A stretch of 64,000 bases of DNA from Gossypium raimondii (lineage: Eukaryota > Streptophyta > Magnoliopsida > Malvales > Malvaceae), in the NCBI RefSeq assembly GCF_025698545.1, contig NC_068571.1, positions 50,625,733-50,689,732 on the forward strand, written 5' to 3'. Positions 25,812-37,654 of the stretch are shown here, in pieces. Below the pieces are notes generated by a model that was given only the letters and a program-made list of their open reading frames with translations, was not told the DNA's origin and ran no database searches. How positions within the stretch are numbered: position 1 is the first letter of the stretch; every line of letters starts with the position of its first letter. The translations under genes and the position numbers were made by a program.

Positions 25812-27308
25812 TCATGATTCTTCCTTTTCCTTCTTTGCCTTCAATCTCAAGCATTTACAGTGTTTATGTTCTGTAATACTTGGGGTAGAAGTAAGCTGTT
25901 TAGCCGGTTTCGAAATCGAAATCTTCTCTATCGTGCTTATGAATTTGCGTAGATGCTTAATGTACTCTGGGAAAGTTTCGAGGTTGCAATGGCCGCCACC
26001 TTTCACCCATAATGGATCATATTTTTCCTTTGAAAGTTCCCATAATCTCTTCCCATGAGACCAATCAACAATCTCATCATCTGTTCCCTGCAAAGGGTTT
26101 ATCAAACAAAATGAATGAACCATTATTACATTTGGACGAAGATAGGGGACATAAGAGATGAGTATACTTACATGAATAACTAGAACCGGACATTGGACGC
26201 GCCGTATTTTGTCAATGTTCTGCAAGCATAGTTCCAAAGAGCTTTTCGATTAATACGAAAGGGAATAATTTATTAAGCTTGAAAACCGAATAGACGAGTT
26301 CATAGATGAAGCTTACTTTGAAGATATCGAACCAGAAAGTCATCTTGACGGGATACAAGACCCGAATGCCGGAAAGGATGGCACTGTGAAGAACAACTCC
26401 GCCTAGTTTCTTAACACGAGAAGCTAAGTGTAGAGTTGGTCCACTTCCAACAGATTGACCATACACTATCAAATCTTCCTGCTTAACTCCATATTCTTTC
26501 TTTAAACAATTGTACACTGCCTCTATGTCATAATATGTGTTGAATTCAGTTGGCTATTGCAATTGGAATTGCAGAAGATTAGCAAATTTATCATGTTATG
26601 GGTCATTTTTAAAATAATAAAAAAACCTTTTTTCATAAAACACATTTTCAAGCAATTAACAGTGTGGTTGACCCTCAAAATAAAGACAACAATATGAAGG
26701 ATTCCTTTACCTTGCCCGTAGATGCTCCATACCCTGAATAATCATAACTGCAAAATAAAGAACAAAAGGCTAATATAATCACATCACTGAATGATCATGC
26801 CCTGGGAAAAAAACCAATTTCACATATCAAGGCAAAAAGGAAAACAAATTGAAAAAATAAAAATAAAACAGGAGTTCCATATGACAAACACATCATGTTC
26901 TCCCTCAAGTTTTCTGACAAATAATACAGACAGAACACAAAAAAGAAACATTAAACCTTGAAAAAAAGTGAAGCCTGTCAACATAATAAAAAGGAAGGAG
27001 AAGGGATACCTCATAATGTTGACACGAAGGTGGGCTCTGAGTTCATTGAAGAGTTCATGCATCTGGCCTAAATCAGCAGCATTGCCATGGGAATACAAGA
27101 GGGTTAAACGAGCAACAGGGTGTCTCCAAAAGGTGGCTATGATTTTATTCCCGCCTTTGGTATCAAGCATATGAACATCTATGTTCTTGTCGGCTGTCAC
27201 CCCTTGCAAAACAAGCTTCCCACTTTCATCCTTATGTACATCGTACGTTGGTGGGTCTGGTGGGAAAAATGCAAACCTTGCGGCCACATTCGACGTCACA
27301 TTCCCCAT
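25812..27308 (-). CDS. ABHD17-like alpha/beta hydrolase
   Basis: Five exons in transcript order: 27308-27010, 26747-26711, 26553-26317, 26219-26172 and 26087-25812. They sum to 897 nt and give 298 residues. The fold is clear: [14 protein letters not shown] (oxyanion-hole HGN), [10 protein letters not shown], nucleophile Ser146 in YGQSVGSG, Asp211 in GTDDEIVD and His240 in KGGGHCNLE. The protein begins [20 protein letters not shown]. Gly2 and Ser6 fit an N-myristoylation signal, so membrane attachment is likely (inference). The C-terminus is basic with a CKC pair, a possible palmitoylation site. Animal ABHD17 proteins remove palmitate from cysteines; the plant substrate is unknown to me. The ATG at 27308 was chosen because an in-frame ATG upstream (27380) adds 24 residues not seen in the family. 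Confidence 0.92.
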
Positions 27309-28789
27309 TTCACAACCCAAAAATTCCCAACTTCTTTTTTCCCCTTTTTCTCTTTTCAGATATGAAACTGCATAATACATGCAATCAACATAAGGCCAAG
27401 GAGGGAAAAAAAAAGAAAGAAGGGTTTTTTGGGTTTTTGTGGATCCGATCTAAATGGGTGAGCGCTGCAACTGTGTTCTTGAACAAGAACGAAGGCCTAG
27501 AAAATATTGATAGCTAATAGCTATAACAATTAACAACAACCCCTTTTTATTTATTTTTTAATTGCTTTCAAGGAGCTTAGAATCAATGGCTGTTTTCATC
27601 ATCGTCTATCTGCCTTCTATTTTTCTTCTGTTTTGTGATTGACACCACCTAGTTTTGTGTTCGACGAAATGTCCGATTTACCCTTTTTACGCTGAAACTA
27701 ATTATCTGCTAAATCTCCAAATAAATTCAAGTATACTTTTTTTGTTATCCAAATATATCGGACCGAAATTTTGTTTTACTTGAATCCCGCCTAATTTTCC
27801 TTTTTTTCTAAATTGATTTTGATTTTTTTAACTAAAGATTACCATTTTTAAATTTATTTTTTTATTCAGATTACATCTAATCTATGCTCCAAATTTATAT
27901 TTTATATTATTTTAAATATTATATTTTTAGGAAATTATTTTGAATTTTATTTTTATTTTTATTTTGGTGAGAGAAAAGAAAAGATACTCGCAACCCTCCT
28001 TCCGTTATTCAATCTGTTTTTCTGTTTTTTTCTTTGAGAATGTATTCAAGTTCCCGCGCCTAATTACCGTTGATTTTGAGGGTGCTGATTCCGAAATTTG
28101 GATAGCTTCAATAGCCTCCAAGCTGTTTATTTGTATTAACATTTCGTTTCCTTGTTTTTTCTGCACCAATAATAAATTATTGTATTGAGCATCTCCCTAT
28201 CTATCGACAAAAATTGATGATCCAATCTCCGTGTTTAAACTTTATATTCTTTATTGTATTAGTAGTGAAGGTTTTTAATCTCATAAGCCACCTTAAATAA
28301 TTACCACGTGTTTCATTTATTTAAATATCAAACTAGATCACACTTTCTTAATTTTATTTGTAAAGTTTTAAAAAATAAAATATCATCTGTATGAAATAAT
28401 TCATATTTCAATAAATTTGTGATAAATACTATTATTGTTTACGTGGAAAATAAAATTCACAGATTCCAACAATAATATGTGTTTCGTTAATTTAAGTTTT
28501 ATTTATTTATTTTAAATACAAGACATGTATTCTTATTCTAAAATAATATATCTGATAAGAATACTTTTGTAAATTACATATTAATTATTTTAAAATTATA
28601 TTAATCACTCTGATTAATATTTAATAATAAAGAATTTAAAAAAAGCTAAATCATTTTAATCCTACATCATGGAGTTCTGGGTATTAAATTTTGTTATAAA
28701 ATAGATATTTGATTATAATAGTAATTAAATTTTGTTATAAAACAGATATTGATTATAATAGTAAAAAATTGAAGTAACGAAGAAAATTA
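27309..28789. other. 5' side of ABHD17-like gene and AT-rich spacer with a tandem duplication
   Basis: 27309 to about 27550 is the likely 5' leader and promoter of the minus-strand hydrolase. The rest is AT-rich spacer without a recognised gene. At 28684-28769 a ~42-base unit starting attaaattttgttataaaa is present twice in tandem with small differences. Confidence 0.45.
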
Positions 28790-29250
28790 GAGCATAATGA
28801 CTTATTTGACTCTCTAATTTTGTAAAAAAGTTATTTTAATCATCTATTAAGTTTCACCTCTTTTAACCATTGAAGTTGTATTATTTTTAAATCACCTCAA
28901 AATGAATAAATAAAAAGTTAACGTTCGTTAACTTTGTTAACATGATGATTCACATGTATGTCCGCTAGTAATTTATCAAGTTTTTGAAATAAAAATATTT
29001 TAAATATTTTTATATATTTTTGAATTTTAAATTAAAAATTGATTAATTGATGATGTGGCATTGATGTGACAATCTATGTGTATACCATGTTAACAAAGCT
29101 AATATGTATTAATTTTTCAACTATTTTAAAGATAATGTAAATTAAAAAAATAAAAGGATAAAATAATTTTTTGATAAAATTGGACAACTAAAGGGTTTGG
29201 ATATAACTTTATAGAAGCTCAAAATGAAGGGTGCTTTTGACATTTAAATC
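28790..29250. mobile_element. Decayed fold-back element
   Basis: Inner arm sequences actttgttaacatg (left) and, in reverse complement, gctttgttaacatg (right) match. Outer parts (ttgactctctaattttgt versus the reverse complement tttagttgtccaatttta) match less well. It carries a ttgatgatgtggcattg-type motif in the centre. Non-coding; superfamily undetermined. Confidence 0.45.
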
Positions 29251-29640
29251 TCTAGGCTGAATGTTCCCTTCTTCCAAAACAATGGGTCGTTCCTAAAATC
29301 TAGTGCCTTTAAAATATATAATTTTACCCCTATAAAGTACTAAAATTAAATTTGATAGTTTCGAAAAATAATATATTTAAACATGATTAATAATATTTAA
29401 TAAATCAGTAAATTGAAGAGAAAAAAAGGAAGTTGTGTAGAGATGGAGGGTTGAGATTTGGTCAAAGGTCTGGTTGCAGAGGAGGGAGGATGAGAGAAGA
29501 CATCAGAAATATTGTCAGAAGCAGATATTCCCCTGTTTCCATTGGTTAGATATGACTTCAGGTTTCAACCCATGTTTTTGTAACATATGTCTATGCCTTT
29601 CTGCCTACTTGCAACTTAAACCATTTTAGCATAATTTTAC

Positions 29641-31075
29641 GGGTAAACTATCAAAATAGTCATTTTTATTTTACTCATGTTACATTTTAGTTACTAACGT
29701 TATCGTGTTATAACATTCTAGTCACTGAACTATTAATTGTTGTTAAGGTGTAACGGTAAGCTGACGTGGCACGTTAAATCATCATTTCAAACGAAAATTT
29801 TAGGTTAAATTATACAATTGACCCCTATATTTTTTTCGTTTTGAACAATTTAATTCTTTTCTTTTATGTTCTTTTAACTTTTTTTTTCCATTCTCTTCTA
29901 CTTCTCCCTCTGTTTTTCTCCCTTATCCATTTCATTTAACGTAATTTTTCTATGCTTTCCATTTGTTAAAACACCCGTTCTGAGGGTTTTCGTTGTTGAT
30001 GGTGAAGAGGTCGAGTCTTCTGAAGGTCGCCCCAAAGCTGTTGAGGTTACTGGCCCCAACGAAAACCTTGTTCGTGGCTCCTCTAGATCCGAGCCCAGTG
30101 ACCTTGGTGGTGGTGGAGGTTATGGCGGTGGTTATGGTGGAAGGGGAAGGAGAGGTGGTTATGGTGGAGGTGGCGATGGATGTTATAAGTGTGGTGAGGT
30201 GGGCCATTTAGCACGGGATTGTAGACAAGGTGGCGATGGCGGTGGTGGTGGAGGCAAATATGGTGGCAGTGGCGATAGCGGTGCTTGTTACAAATGTGGA
30301 GGCTCTATGCATTTCGTTAGGGAGTGTCTTGATAGTGGTCGCTAATTTTGATGAGGGGTTTAATTGAGTCATTCATATTTCTCCGATCCATCCTTTTTCC
30401 CTTTTCCACTACTATTTCTGTTAGTTTCGTTATTATCGTATGGTTTGCTTTTTATGTTTTCTTTTTTTAGTTTATGTAGAATGATTTCTCTTAGTCAGTT
30501 TGCTTTAATTTTGAAGTTGGCAAAAGGCTATAATAGGTGCTTTCGTAGTAGTCTTATGGTGAGTGTGTACATTAGTATTGATGGAAAAACAACAATGAAG
30601 AAGAAAATAATGTTAAAACTCACTGTCATCAAGTGTTTATATAGATATCATATAAATAAAAAGAAAAAAAATTAAATTATTCAAAAATAAAAGTATAGGG
30701 ACTGGTTTTAACAAATGGAAAACATATAAAAACTACATTAAGAGAAATAGAGAAGGGAGGAAAACAAAAGGAGAAGCAGAAGAGAACGGAAAATAAACAA
30801 AAAAAAGAAAGTTAAAAAATAAAAGGAAAAAATTAAATTGCTCAAAACGAAAAAAATATAGGGATCAATTGTATAATTTAACCTAAAATTTGCGTTTGAA
30901 ATGATGATTTAACGTGCCACGTCAGCTTACTGTTACATCGTTAATGGAAATTAACAGCTTAGTGGATAAAATGTTACAACACGAGAACATAAATGACTAA
31001 AATGTAATATTTCAAACATAAGTGACTAAAATGTAATCTAAGACAAACAAAAGTAACTATTTTAGTAATTTGTCC
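29641..31075. mobile_element. Long-TIR element carrying a captured host gene fragment (Pack-MULE-like)
   Basis: The left arm (29641-29972) begins gggtaaactatcaaaatag. The right arm (about 30704-31075) in reverse complement begins ggacaaattactaaaatag. Both share gtaagctgacgtggcacg, the block around tttaggttaaattatac, and an inner edge ccatttgttaaaac. The arms are over 300 bases. The roughly 730 bases between the inner edges are unrelated to the arms and hold a GC-rich piece of a cold-shock/glycine-rich protein gene with its apparent 3' UTR. Arms of this length and an internal gene fragment fit a Mutator-like Pack-MULE. A clear 9-bp target duplication is not seen (taattttac versus taagttttt, six of nine), so the superfamily is inferred. 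Confidence 0.7.
29971..30345 (+). pseudogene. Captured fragment of a cold-shock/glycine-rich zinc-knuckle protein gene (GRP2/CSP type)
   Basis: One frame is open for about 125 codons up to TAA at 30343. It reads DGEEVESSEGRPKAVEVTGP, the end of a plant cold-shock domain, then a Gly-rich linker (GGGGGYGGGYGGRGRRGG). Two CCHC zinc knuckles follow, CYKCGEVGHLARDC and CYKCGGSMHFVREC, both with perfect C-X2-C-X4-H-X4-C spacing. The first part of the cold-shock domain with its RNA-binding motifs is missing. No start codon precedes the domain in this frame, and the coding part begins right at the inner edge of the transposon arm. The intact family binds RNA as a chaperone in the cold. This copy is most likely a non-functional passenger unless transcribed as a fusion. 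Confidence 0.75.
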
Positions 31076-33512
31076 TAAGTTTTTTAGGTTTAAATTTGCT
31101 ACACCAGAGGTTATACTTAAAAATTTAATACTTTCGGTCTTTTCCCTAATTTTACAAGATTATTAAATTAATTGTAAAAAATATAAATTAAAAAATAGTA
31201 AAAAATATAAAAGTATTAAAAAATTATTAAAAAGTTATGACTCATACCTGAGAAAGTTTGGGGTTATTTTTTATATGAAGGGATGAATTCAGCGTGGTGC
31301 TTAGGTTTTGTAATGGATGTATCGAAAGAAGGTGAAAAAGAAGGATTAGAGTAGATCTAGTAATATCAATGTAGGTATTGTAAAGAAGTGAACGAAGTGC
31401 ATTAAGGTAGAGAGTAAAATTAGAGTAGATTTGGTAACATTGAGTGTAGTGACAGAAGGTGATCGATAAGGTGGATAAAAAGAAATGTGACAAGTTGAGA
31501 GAATTTTATTGACAGCTTTGAGAGTTAAAATGCCATAGTATCAAAAGCCACGTCACAAATTGTGAAGCGCTCCTATTTATAGTGTCTCAAGAATGGAGTT
31601 ACAAAGTTGATAATTAATGGGAGTGAAAAAATTAACTTTTAGTTACAATGACATTAAGTTAGAAGGGAATGGTGATATAGCAAATAGTGGAGAAGAACTT
31701 ACTATGTTTTTAAAAGACAGAAGAAACACTTAATATTCTAGAAAAATGTTAAACAAGAATCCTCTTAACTAATTACTAGTATATAGAGAGAGATGAATGA
31801 ACATCATTCTTACAAATTTTTCTTCCTAAACTGTAGTTAGAAGAAGAGAAAGAAGCTTGGATTTCCACGTTTGCTATTAATCAAGATACACTAGTTTTTA
31901 ACTTTGAAAGTTAAACCAAATTGTCATTAAAAGAGTTATAAGCCTATTTTTCGAGTTTATATTTTATTTAAATTCTCTCATTTTTGAACAGGTCTAACTA
32001 AAAAGCAAGTTAAGATTTCTACTTAATTTTTAGGGATCATAAATTTGGATATTTATAGATATTTCATTTTAATTAAATATGGATGTTTGACCTATTCTTT
32101 GTAAATTTAAATATTATGGGTTCAATATTGATTGAGCGTTAATTAGTTAGAATTGTTGTTATTATAACAACAAGAATAATTTGAGTTTGTGTTTTCATTC
32201 AGTCTAAAGATTTGAGGTATGAGTAGTGAGAAAATGGAATAAAAATGATATTATAGATTCGAATAATATTAGATTATTTGTAATGGAAATGGATATTAAC
32301 CCTTGGATTTTCATTATTCTAATCCACTATACTTTTGGAAATATTAAGATATTGAATATCTAGATTTTTATTTCAAAAACTATTTTATAGTATCTCAATG
32401 TGGAAATTCAACAGAAAATTTAATTAATTCATATTCGAAATTTGATAATAAATAAATTCACATTTTAAAGCAAATTTATAAATTGGAAATAAGAGCTACA
32501 AATATTTGACACCTTATGAGAATTGAAATTATGTATGCAATACAAAGAGAAGTTTTCTTAATTTACATTTAAACAAGGTTTTCTTCACATTCCTATATAA
32601 TATTGGAAATAAAAGGTGTGGAGAGATGTATCTAACAAATGAACAAAAGTTGAATCTGATCAAACATTCAATGCAAGAACATAAATTTGGGTTCCCATTT
32701 CCATATTTTAACACTGCAAAACCTTGAAGAAAAGAAGGAGTTGAGTGCTAATTTGGCCAAGTTTTGATTACCCAATACCCACAGACCACAAGCATTTTTT
32801 TTTCTTTAACTAAAATCAATGTTTCTCAATGATTTTAAAGGCCCTGAAATCATTCACCAGAGCCACAAATCAATATTTTTATTCTTTAACTAAAAACAGT
32901 TGTAATCTTTAATGAGTTTTTATTTATTATTTTCACAATTAACCAAAGAAAAAGAAACACATCAACAACACATATGGCCAAATCTAGCTGATATGCTTCA
33001 GTCCAAAGGAAGAGAGCGAGTCAAAATGGCCCATAGAATGCTTGGGATTTGGTGCACTAAAGTCGCAAAGATTAGTTCTAAAAAATCGTTACGATCTGCA
33101 ACTAAAGAAGGCAACTGTTTAAAAGGTGTTTAGTAAAGCACAAAAGAGTCCCACATATTTATGTATTACTATGATTAAGATTTGTTGATATGGTATTCGT
33201 AAGGGAGGAGACATGAACGAGAATATGGTGCTATTATGGAAAGTCGGTTCATATTATAAGGTGGAGAGCTGAAGGTGATAAGTAAACAAGGAGGTTGAGG
33301 ATGTAAGGGAACAGTATGAAGACTAGAATATTGGAGGGTCAATCCCTTCTTTATCGAGCTCTGAAGTATTTATAAGAGAGGTCCCATGTTTGGTAGTGAT
33401 AATGTGATGATCTTGCTATCAAACTATCATTGTGGGATGCATGAGAAGGATGTCTGTAATGGGACACATTCTATCATTTCTTTTGAGTTGTGGTACAAAA
33501 TTGATAGCTTAA
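31076..33512. other. AT-rich intergenic region
   Basis: No gene recognised. 31240-31560 is a purine-biased stretch of repeated gtagagtaaaattagagtagat-like words. 32900-33135 and 33180-33510 are less AT-rich and have short open frames without recognisable families; they may be old transposon or gene debris. Confidence 0.35.
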
Positions 33513-33614
33513 AGAATCACATTCTCAAAAGGGTGAATTCGTGAAGGACAAGTGGATGAGAAAGAATCACATTCTCAACAGAAGGGTGAATGTCGTGAAG
33601 GACAAATGGACGAG
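33513..33614 (+). repeat. ~50-bp tandem duplication
   Basis: agaatcacattctcaa followed by gggtgaattcgtgaaggac at 33513-33560 is repeated as agaatcacattctcaacag and gggtgaatgtcgtgaagg at 33563-33614. Two copies with small changes. Confidence 0.7.
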
Positions 33615-33910
33615 AACCTTTCGGAAGAATGGGTGGCTAGCTTGCGAGAATGGTTGATCTTTTCTGGGAAAATAGGAGGTTGTTTGGAATCAGAACTTTT
33701 GGATTATTGATCCTTTGGTGACTAGCCGGTTGGTAGAGAATGAAGGAACTATATTGAGTAGCTTGCTGTGCTATCACGTTCCACAACATAAACTTTGGTT
33801 TAATGCACATTAACAACAGAATTCAACTTTCTTCCCTATAAGCCCTCGTTCAATTATAAAATTAAACAACAAAAATATCATCCTTTTGATCATCAACACC
33901 AGCATTCTAT

Positions 33911-34121
33911 TTAAGAATTTTTATAAAGCTCTTCGGTCATACCAACTTCAACAGGCCCAGGCTGAGAGGGGAAATACCTATCTTTAGATGCACTTACAAT
34001 GGTAGGAATATTTGTTGTAGGGATTTCGACTGAACTAGGAGGACAACCGATATTTAAGGATGCTGGATTCTTAGACTTCTCCACTGAACTTCCTTCAGGA
34101 TTTGAGTTACAACTGCGTCGT
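33911..34121 (-). pseudogene. Coding-like 3' exon of an unrecognised gene
   Basis: On the minus strand an open frame of about 70 codons runs from a plausible acceptor (gcgttacag before 34121) to TAA at 33911-33913. It reads RRRSCNSNPEGSSVEKSKNP, then a Ser/Pro/Ile-rich stretch and ends PVEVGMTEELYKNS. Composition is coding-like and richer in G+C than the flanks. Upstream on the same strand, around 34500-34440, a possible second exon reads GLGLELNNICGNDWVFSDGD with a donor-like ccag/gtaact. I do not recognise the protein and could not connect the pieces into a gene. It may be a broken gene or the 3' end of a diverged one. Confidence 0.3.
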
Positions 34122-35753
34122 CTGTAACGCCTGGAATGCGATGATATTAGGGATACAGATTCATTATCCTTATCAATATAAGGAGTGTTATTTTGATTAC
34201 CAATTAATACAAGCTAGAGAAGGCGTGTTATGTTACAGGATCTCTGCAATCTTAAGGGCAGGAACCCAGACATGGATCTTTCCATGCTAAAACACCAGCC
34301 AAACCCTTCTACATATTATATTTTGCACAAGGACATTTATATATTAGTTCTCACCCTTCTACATATGGTCACCATTTTCACGCTACTACCAGTTTTTAGG
34401 CATTGGAAGGAGCCAAACCCTGACAAGTTACCTGGATCACCATCGCTGAACACCCAATCATTTCCACAAATGTTATTCAACTCAAGGCCAAGACCTGCAT
34501 AGACAAAAATGTTCATCATTAGAGAGAAAGAGTCCCTGCAGCCAGATCTTCTCTTTTTACTCAACTTTAGATAATGGACCACCATTTTTCCCAACAATTA
34601 CATTGAGATCTACACAACAACCTGTTTAATCCAAGCAATCCTCAACTTTTCATGCTAAACATCTACCACTAAGAAAAGAGATAATAGAAAAAAATTACTA
34701 AAGCATGCATTGAGGTCGGCGAAACTTACCATTTTCTAGCTGAAGTTGAACTCGGTCCTTTCTCCAAAGATGAGGTGGACGAGAAATTATTAGCTAGGTG
34801 TTATAAACATGCACAAAAACCGAAACATCCATATCTAAAACCATCTGACATTTCATTGTTGCTTAATCTAATACATAACCAATCAACCATTATTATATTA
34901 TTATTACTTAAAAAGATTTAACATCTAAATTTACCAATATATTTTTGTTACATAATAATTTTTGTAACTGAAGTTGTTGAGTTATAAATTTCATAACCAA
35001 TTTTATTATAACTAAAATATTTTCACACATCATTGTTAAAAATGCATTATATTTGAAAAAAAATTGTTACAATATATATAATTAAAATGATTTTTAATTT
35101 GTAAAGGTATTGTGCATACTTTAGACAACGGAGGTAAACGTAACAACCTCGCAACAACTTTTTATTGTTACAATAAAATTTTAACAACAACAATACATTA
35201 TTCAATAAAATATCATTTTTCTTGTAGTGAAACTATCAAGTATTATTAAAACTTCAATTAAATTTGATTCGATAAATATAGAAGTATAGAAATGTTTTTT
35301 TTTAAACTAAACTTTGCGTTTTTGAAAATCCTATCTTACTTTCTTACCAAAGTGACACTTATTTATTATTTATTGAATCCGAAAACAAGGGAGAAGATAA
35401 AATTTGTGTAAGATACACCACACTCCCACATCTGAGTCAATGGTACCATTAGTGAATATCATTAAATCATTCTGGGTATTGTCTTTCTAAGTAGTGGATT
35501 GAATTGAGACTAAAATTGTGGTGAATTTTGATAATATATATCAAGTTTAGAGCTGAATAAAAACCTATTAAATTTTAGATCTGAGTCGAGTTTGAGTCTT
35601 GTTTCCATTACATTGCTATCTCTAAATGGGCCTGACAAAGCCCTATTAAAAGTCAACTGATGAAATTTGCTTGGAAAAGTCAATGATCAAGTTAGGAAGC
35701 CTTTTTGACGTCTTATTCACGTTATTAGTTACTTATTTTAAAGGAATTCATTT
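34122..35753. other. Intergenic
   Basis: Apart from the possible minus-strand exon near 34440-34500, no gene is recognised. 34860-35240 is strongly AT-rich with acaacaattttta-type words. Confidence 0.35.
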
Positions 35754-36259
35754 GGGTGAATTATCAAAATAGTCACTTTTATTTTCTTCAAAATTCAAAT
35801 TATATTTTAGTCACTTATATTATTGTGTTATAACATTTTAGCCACTAAGTGTTAATTGTTGTTAGTAGTGTAACAGTAAGCTGATGTGGTACGTTAAATC
35901 ATCATTTCAAACAAAAATTTTAGGTTAAATTATACAATTGATCCCTATATTTTTTTTCGTTTTGAACAATTTAATTTTTTTCTTTTACGTTAAGTTAAAA
36001 GAGATGAAGAATGAAGAAAAATAGAGGGAGAAGTAGAAGAGAACCAAAAAAAAAGAGATAAAGTTAAAAGAACATAAAAGGGAAAAAAAATTTCAAAACG
36101 AAAAATATGGCGACAAATTGTATAAGCTAACCTAAAATTTTTATTTGAAATGATGATTTAACGTGCCACGTCAACTTACCGTTACATTTACGACAATTAA
36201 TGACTCAGTGACTAAAACATAATATTTCAAATAAAAGTGATTATTTTGGTAGTTTGCCC
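35754..36259. mobile_element. Empty long-TIR MITE, same family as the element at 29641
   Basis: Left end gggtgaattatcaaaatag; reverse complement of the right end gggcaaactaccaaaataa. Both arms share the gtaagctgatgtgg(t/c)acg and tttaggttaaattatac blocks with the Pack-MULE-like element. Here the arms meet almost directly, with only a purine-rich centre and no gene fragment. No convincing target duplication. Confidence 0.7.
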
Positions 36260-37098
36260 AGTTGAAAATATTAATTGGTTAACAATTACTTGTATACTTG
36301 AGTAATTTCTTGAAATATTATTATTTAATTAAAATCCAAATAGGATTATAGATATCAGATAAGTGTCTGAAGTTCTGCTTCAATACATATACATAGTAAA
36401 TTCATAAAATAGTATTTACTTCTAATTTTAAACCGATTTGACTTTTGGGACTATAGATATGGATTATTGTGTAGGATTTGATTTTTCTTTTATTCCTAAA
36501 AGTGACACATTGATATGGAATACAGTCCTTTAAAATGAAATCCAATCCTTACTTTGACCAATTAACTTAATAGTTGTAATTTTGTAAGGTTAATATTATG
36601 TAAAAGTCAACATTTGATAAATAAATTTAATTTAATTTAAAAATATCAATTTTTAAATGATGATATTAGGTATATATTGTTTTAGGTTAAATTATGGATA
36701 TGGTCTTTTTACTATATTTAAATTTAGGATTTAGTATCTATAGTTTAAGTTGATATAGTTTGGTTCTTGTGTATAATATCATTAGTTAGTCGGAATAATA
36801 AACACCCTTTAATTATACGGTTAAAATGTTGAGACAATTTTTTCTTAAAAAAATACTTATTTTAACTTATCATGTCAAAATGCTATGTATATATTGTACT
36901 AGAAAAATGTTTTTAAGATAAATTTATGTTAACTATTTTAATTAAAATAATTAAAATGTTAACTTTTGGATTAATAATAATATTATAAAAGTAAATCACC
37001 GAATTATAGTAAAATTAAAATATAAAATTGAGAGATGAACCATTATTTTATAATTGTTAAAAAACATAAAGGAGAGGTGTGGGACATGTTATTAAGAG
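36260..37098. other. AT-rich spacer
   Basis: No gene or clear element recognised. Its last eight bases (37091-37098, attaagag) are the left target duplication of the hAT MITE. Confidence 0.4.
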
Positions 37099-37654
37099 TA
37101 GGGGTGAGCAAAATCTGATTCGATTTGAAAAATACGATAAAAAATTCAAATTTTGAATTAAATAGCTCGAGTTATTTGAGTTAATCAAGTTATTCGGATA
37201 AACTCGAATAAAAAATTAAGTTTTTCGGTTTAACTCGAATATGAATTTCACAATTTGAGTTATCCGAAAATCCAAATAAGAAAAGATATAACTGTGTCGT
37301 TTTGATAAATGTTTACTTTTTTAAAAGTTAAAATTCAAAATAATAATTAAGTTAAAAGGCAAAACTACGTCGTTTTGATAAATGTTTACCCATTAAGTTA
37401 AAAGGCAAAATCATTATATTGTTCATGTAGTTAAATAATCTTGTACTTCGTCTACTAGTTAAATAATCGGTCCATCTAAACGTAACATTAAGTATAAATA
37501 ATAGGATTCGTTAACTTGACTCGATTTGACTCAAAATTTTTTGACTCGTTTCGATTTGAAAAAAAAGTAAATTGAGTTCGGTTGCTAAAATAGGATTTGT
37601 CAACTCGACTAACTCGAAAATTTTTGACTCGGCTCGATCGAATACTCACCCCTA
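37099..37654. mobile_element. hAT-type MITE with perfect ends and 8-bp target duplication
   Basis: The element starts taggggtgag and ends ctcaccccta, a perfect 10-bp terminal inverted repeat. Longer imperfect arms rich in actcga(a/g) words follow. It is flanked by identical 8-bp duplications attaagag at 37091-37098 and 37655-37662. An 8-bp duplication and ends of the (C/T)AGGGGTG type are the signature of the hAT superfamily. At 556 bp with no open frame it is non-autonomous. Confidence 0.85.

Noticed and set aside
29993-30211. Plus-strand frame starting MLMVKRSS
   Set aside because: It is out of frame with the captured cold-shock/zinc-knuckle fragment; its Val/Met-rich translation is a frame shadow of the Gly-rich repeat.
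31242-31493. 83-residue minus-strand frame MSHFFLST..
   Set aside because: Low-complexity Ser/Thr/Leu/Tyr-rich translation of a repetitive stretch; no family match or gene signals.
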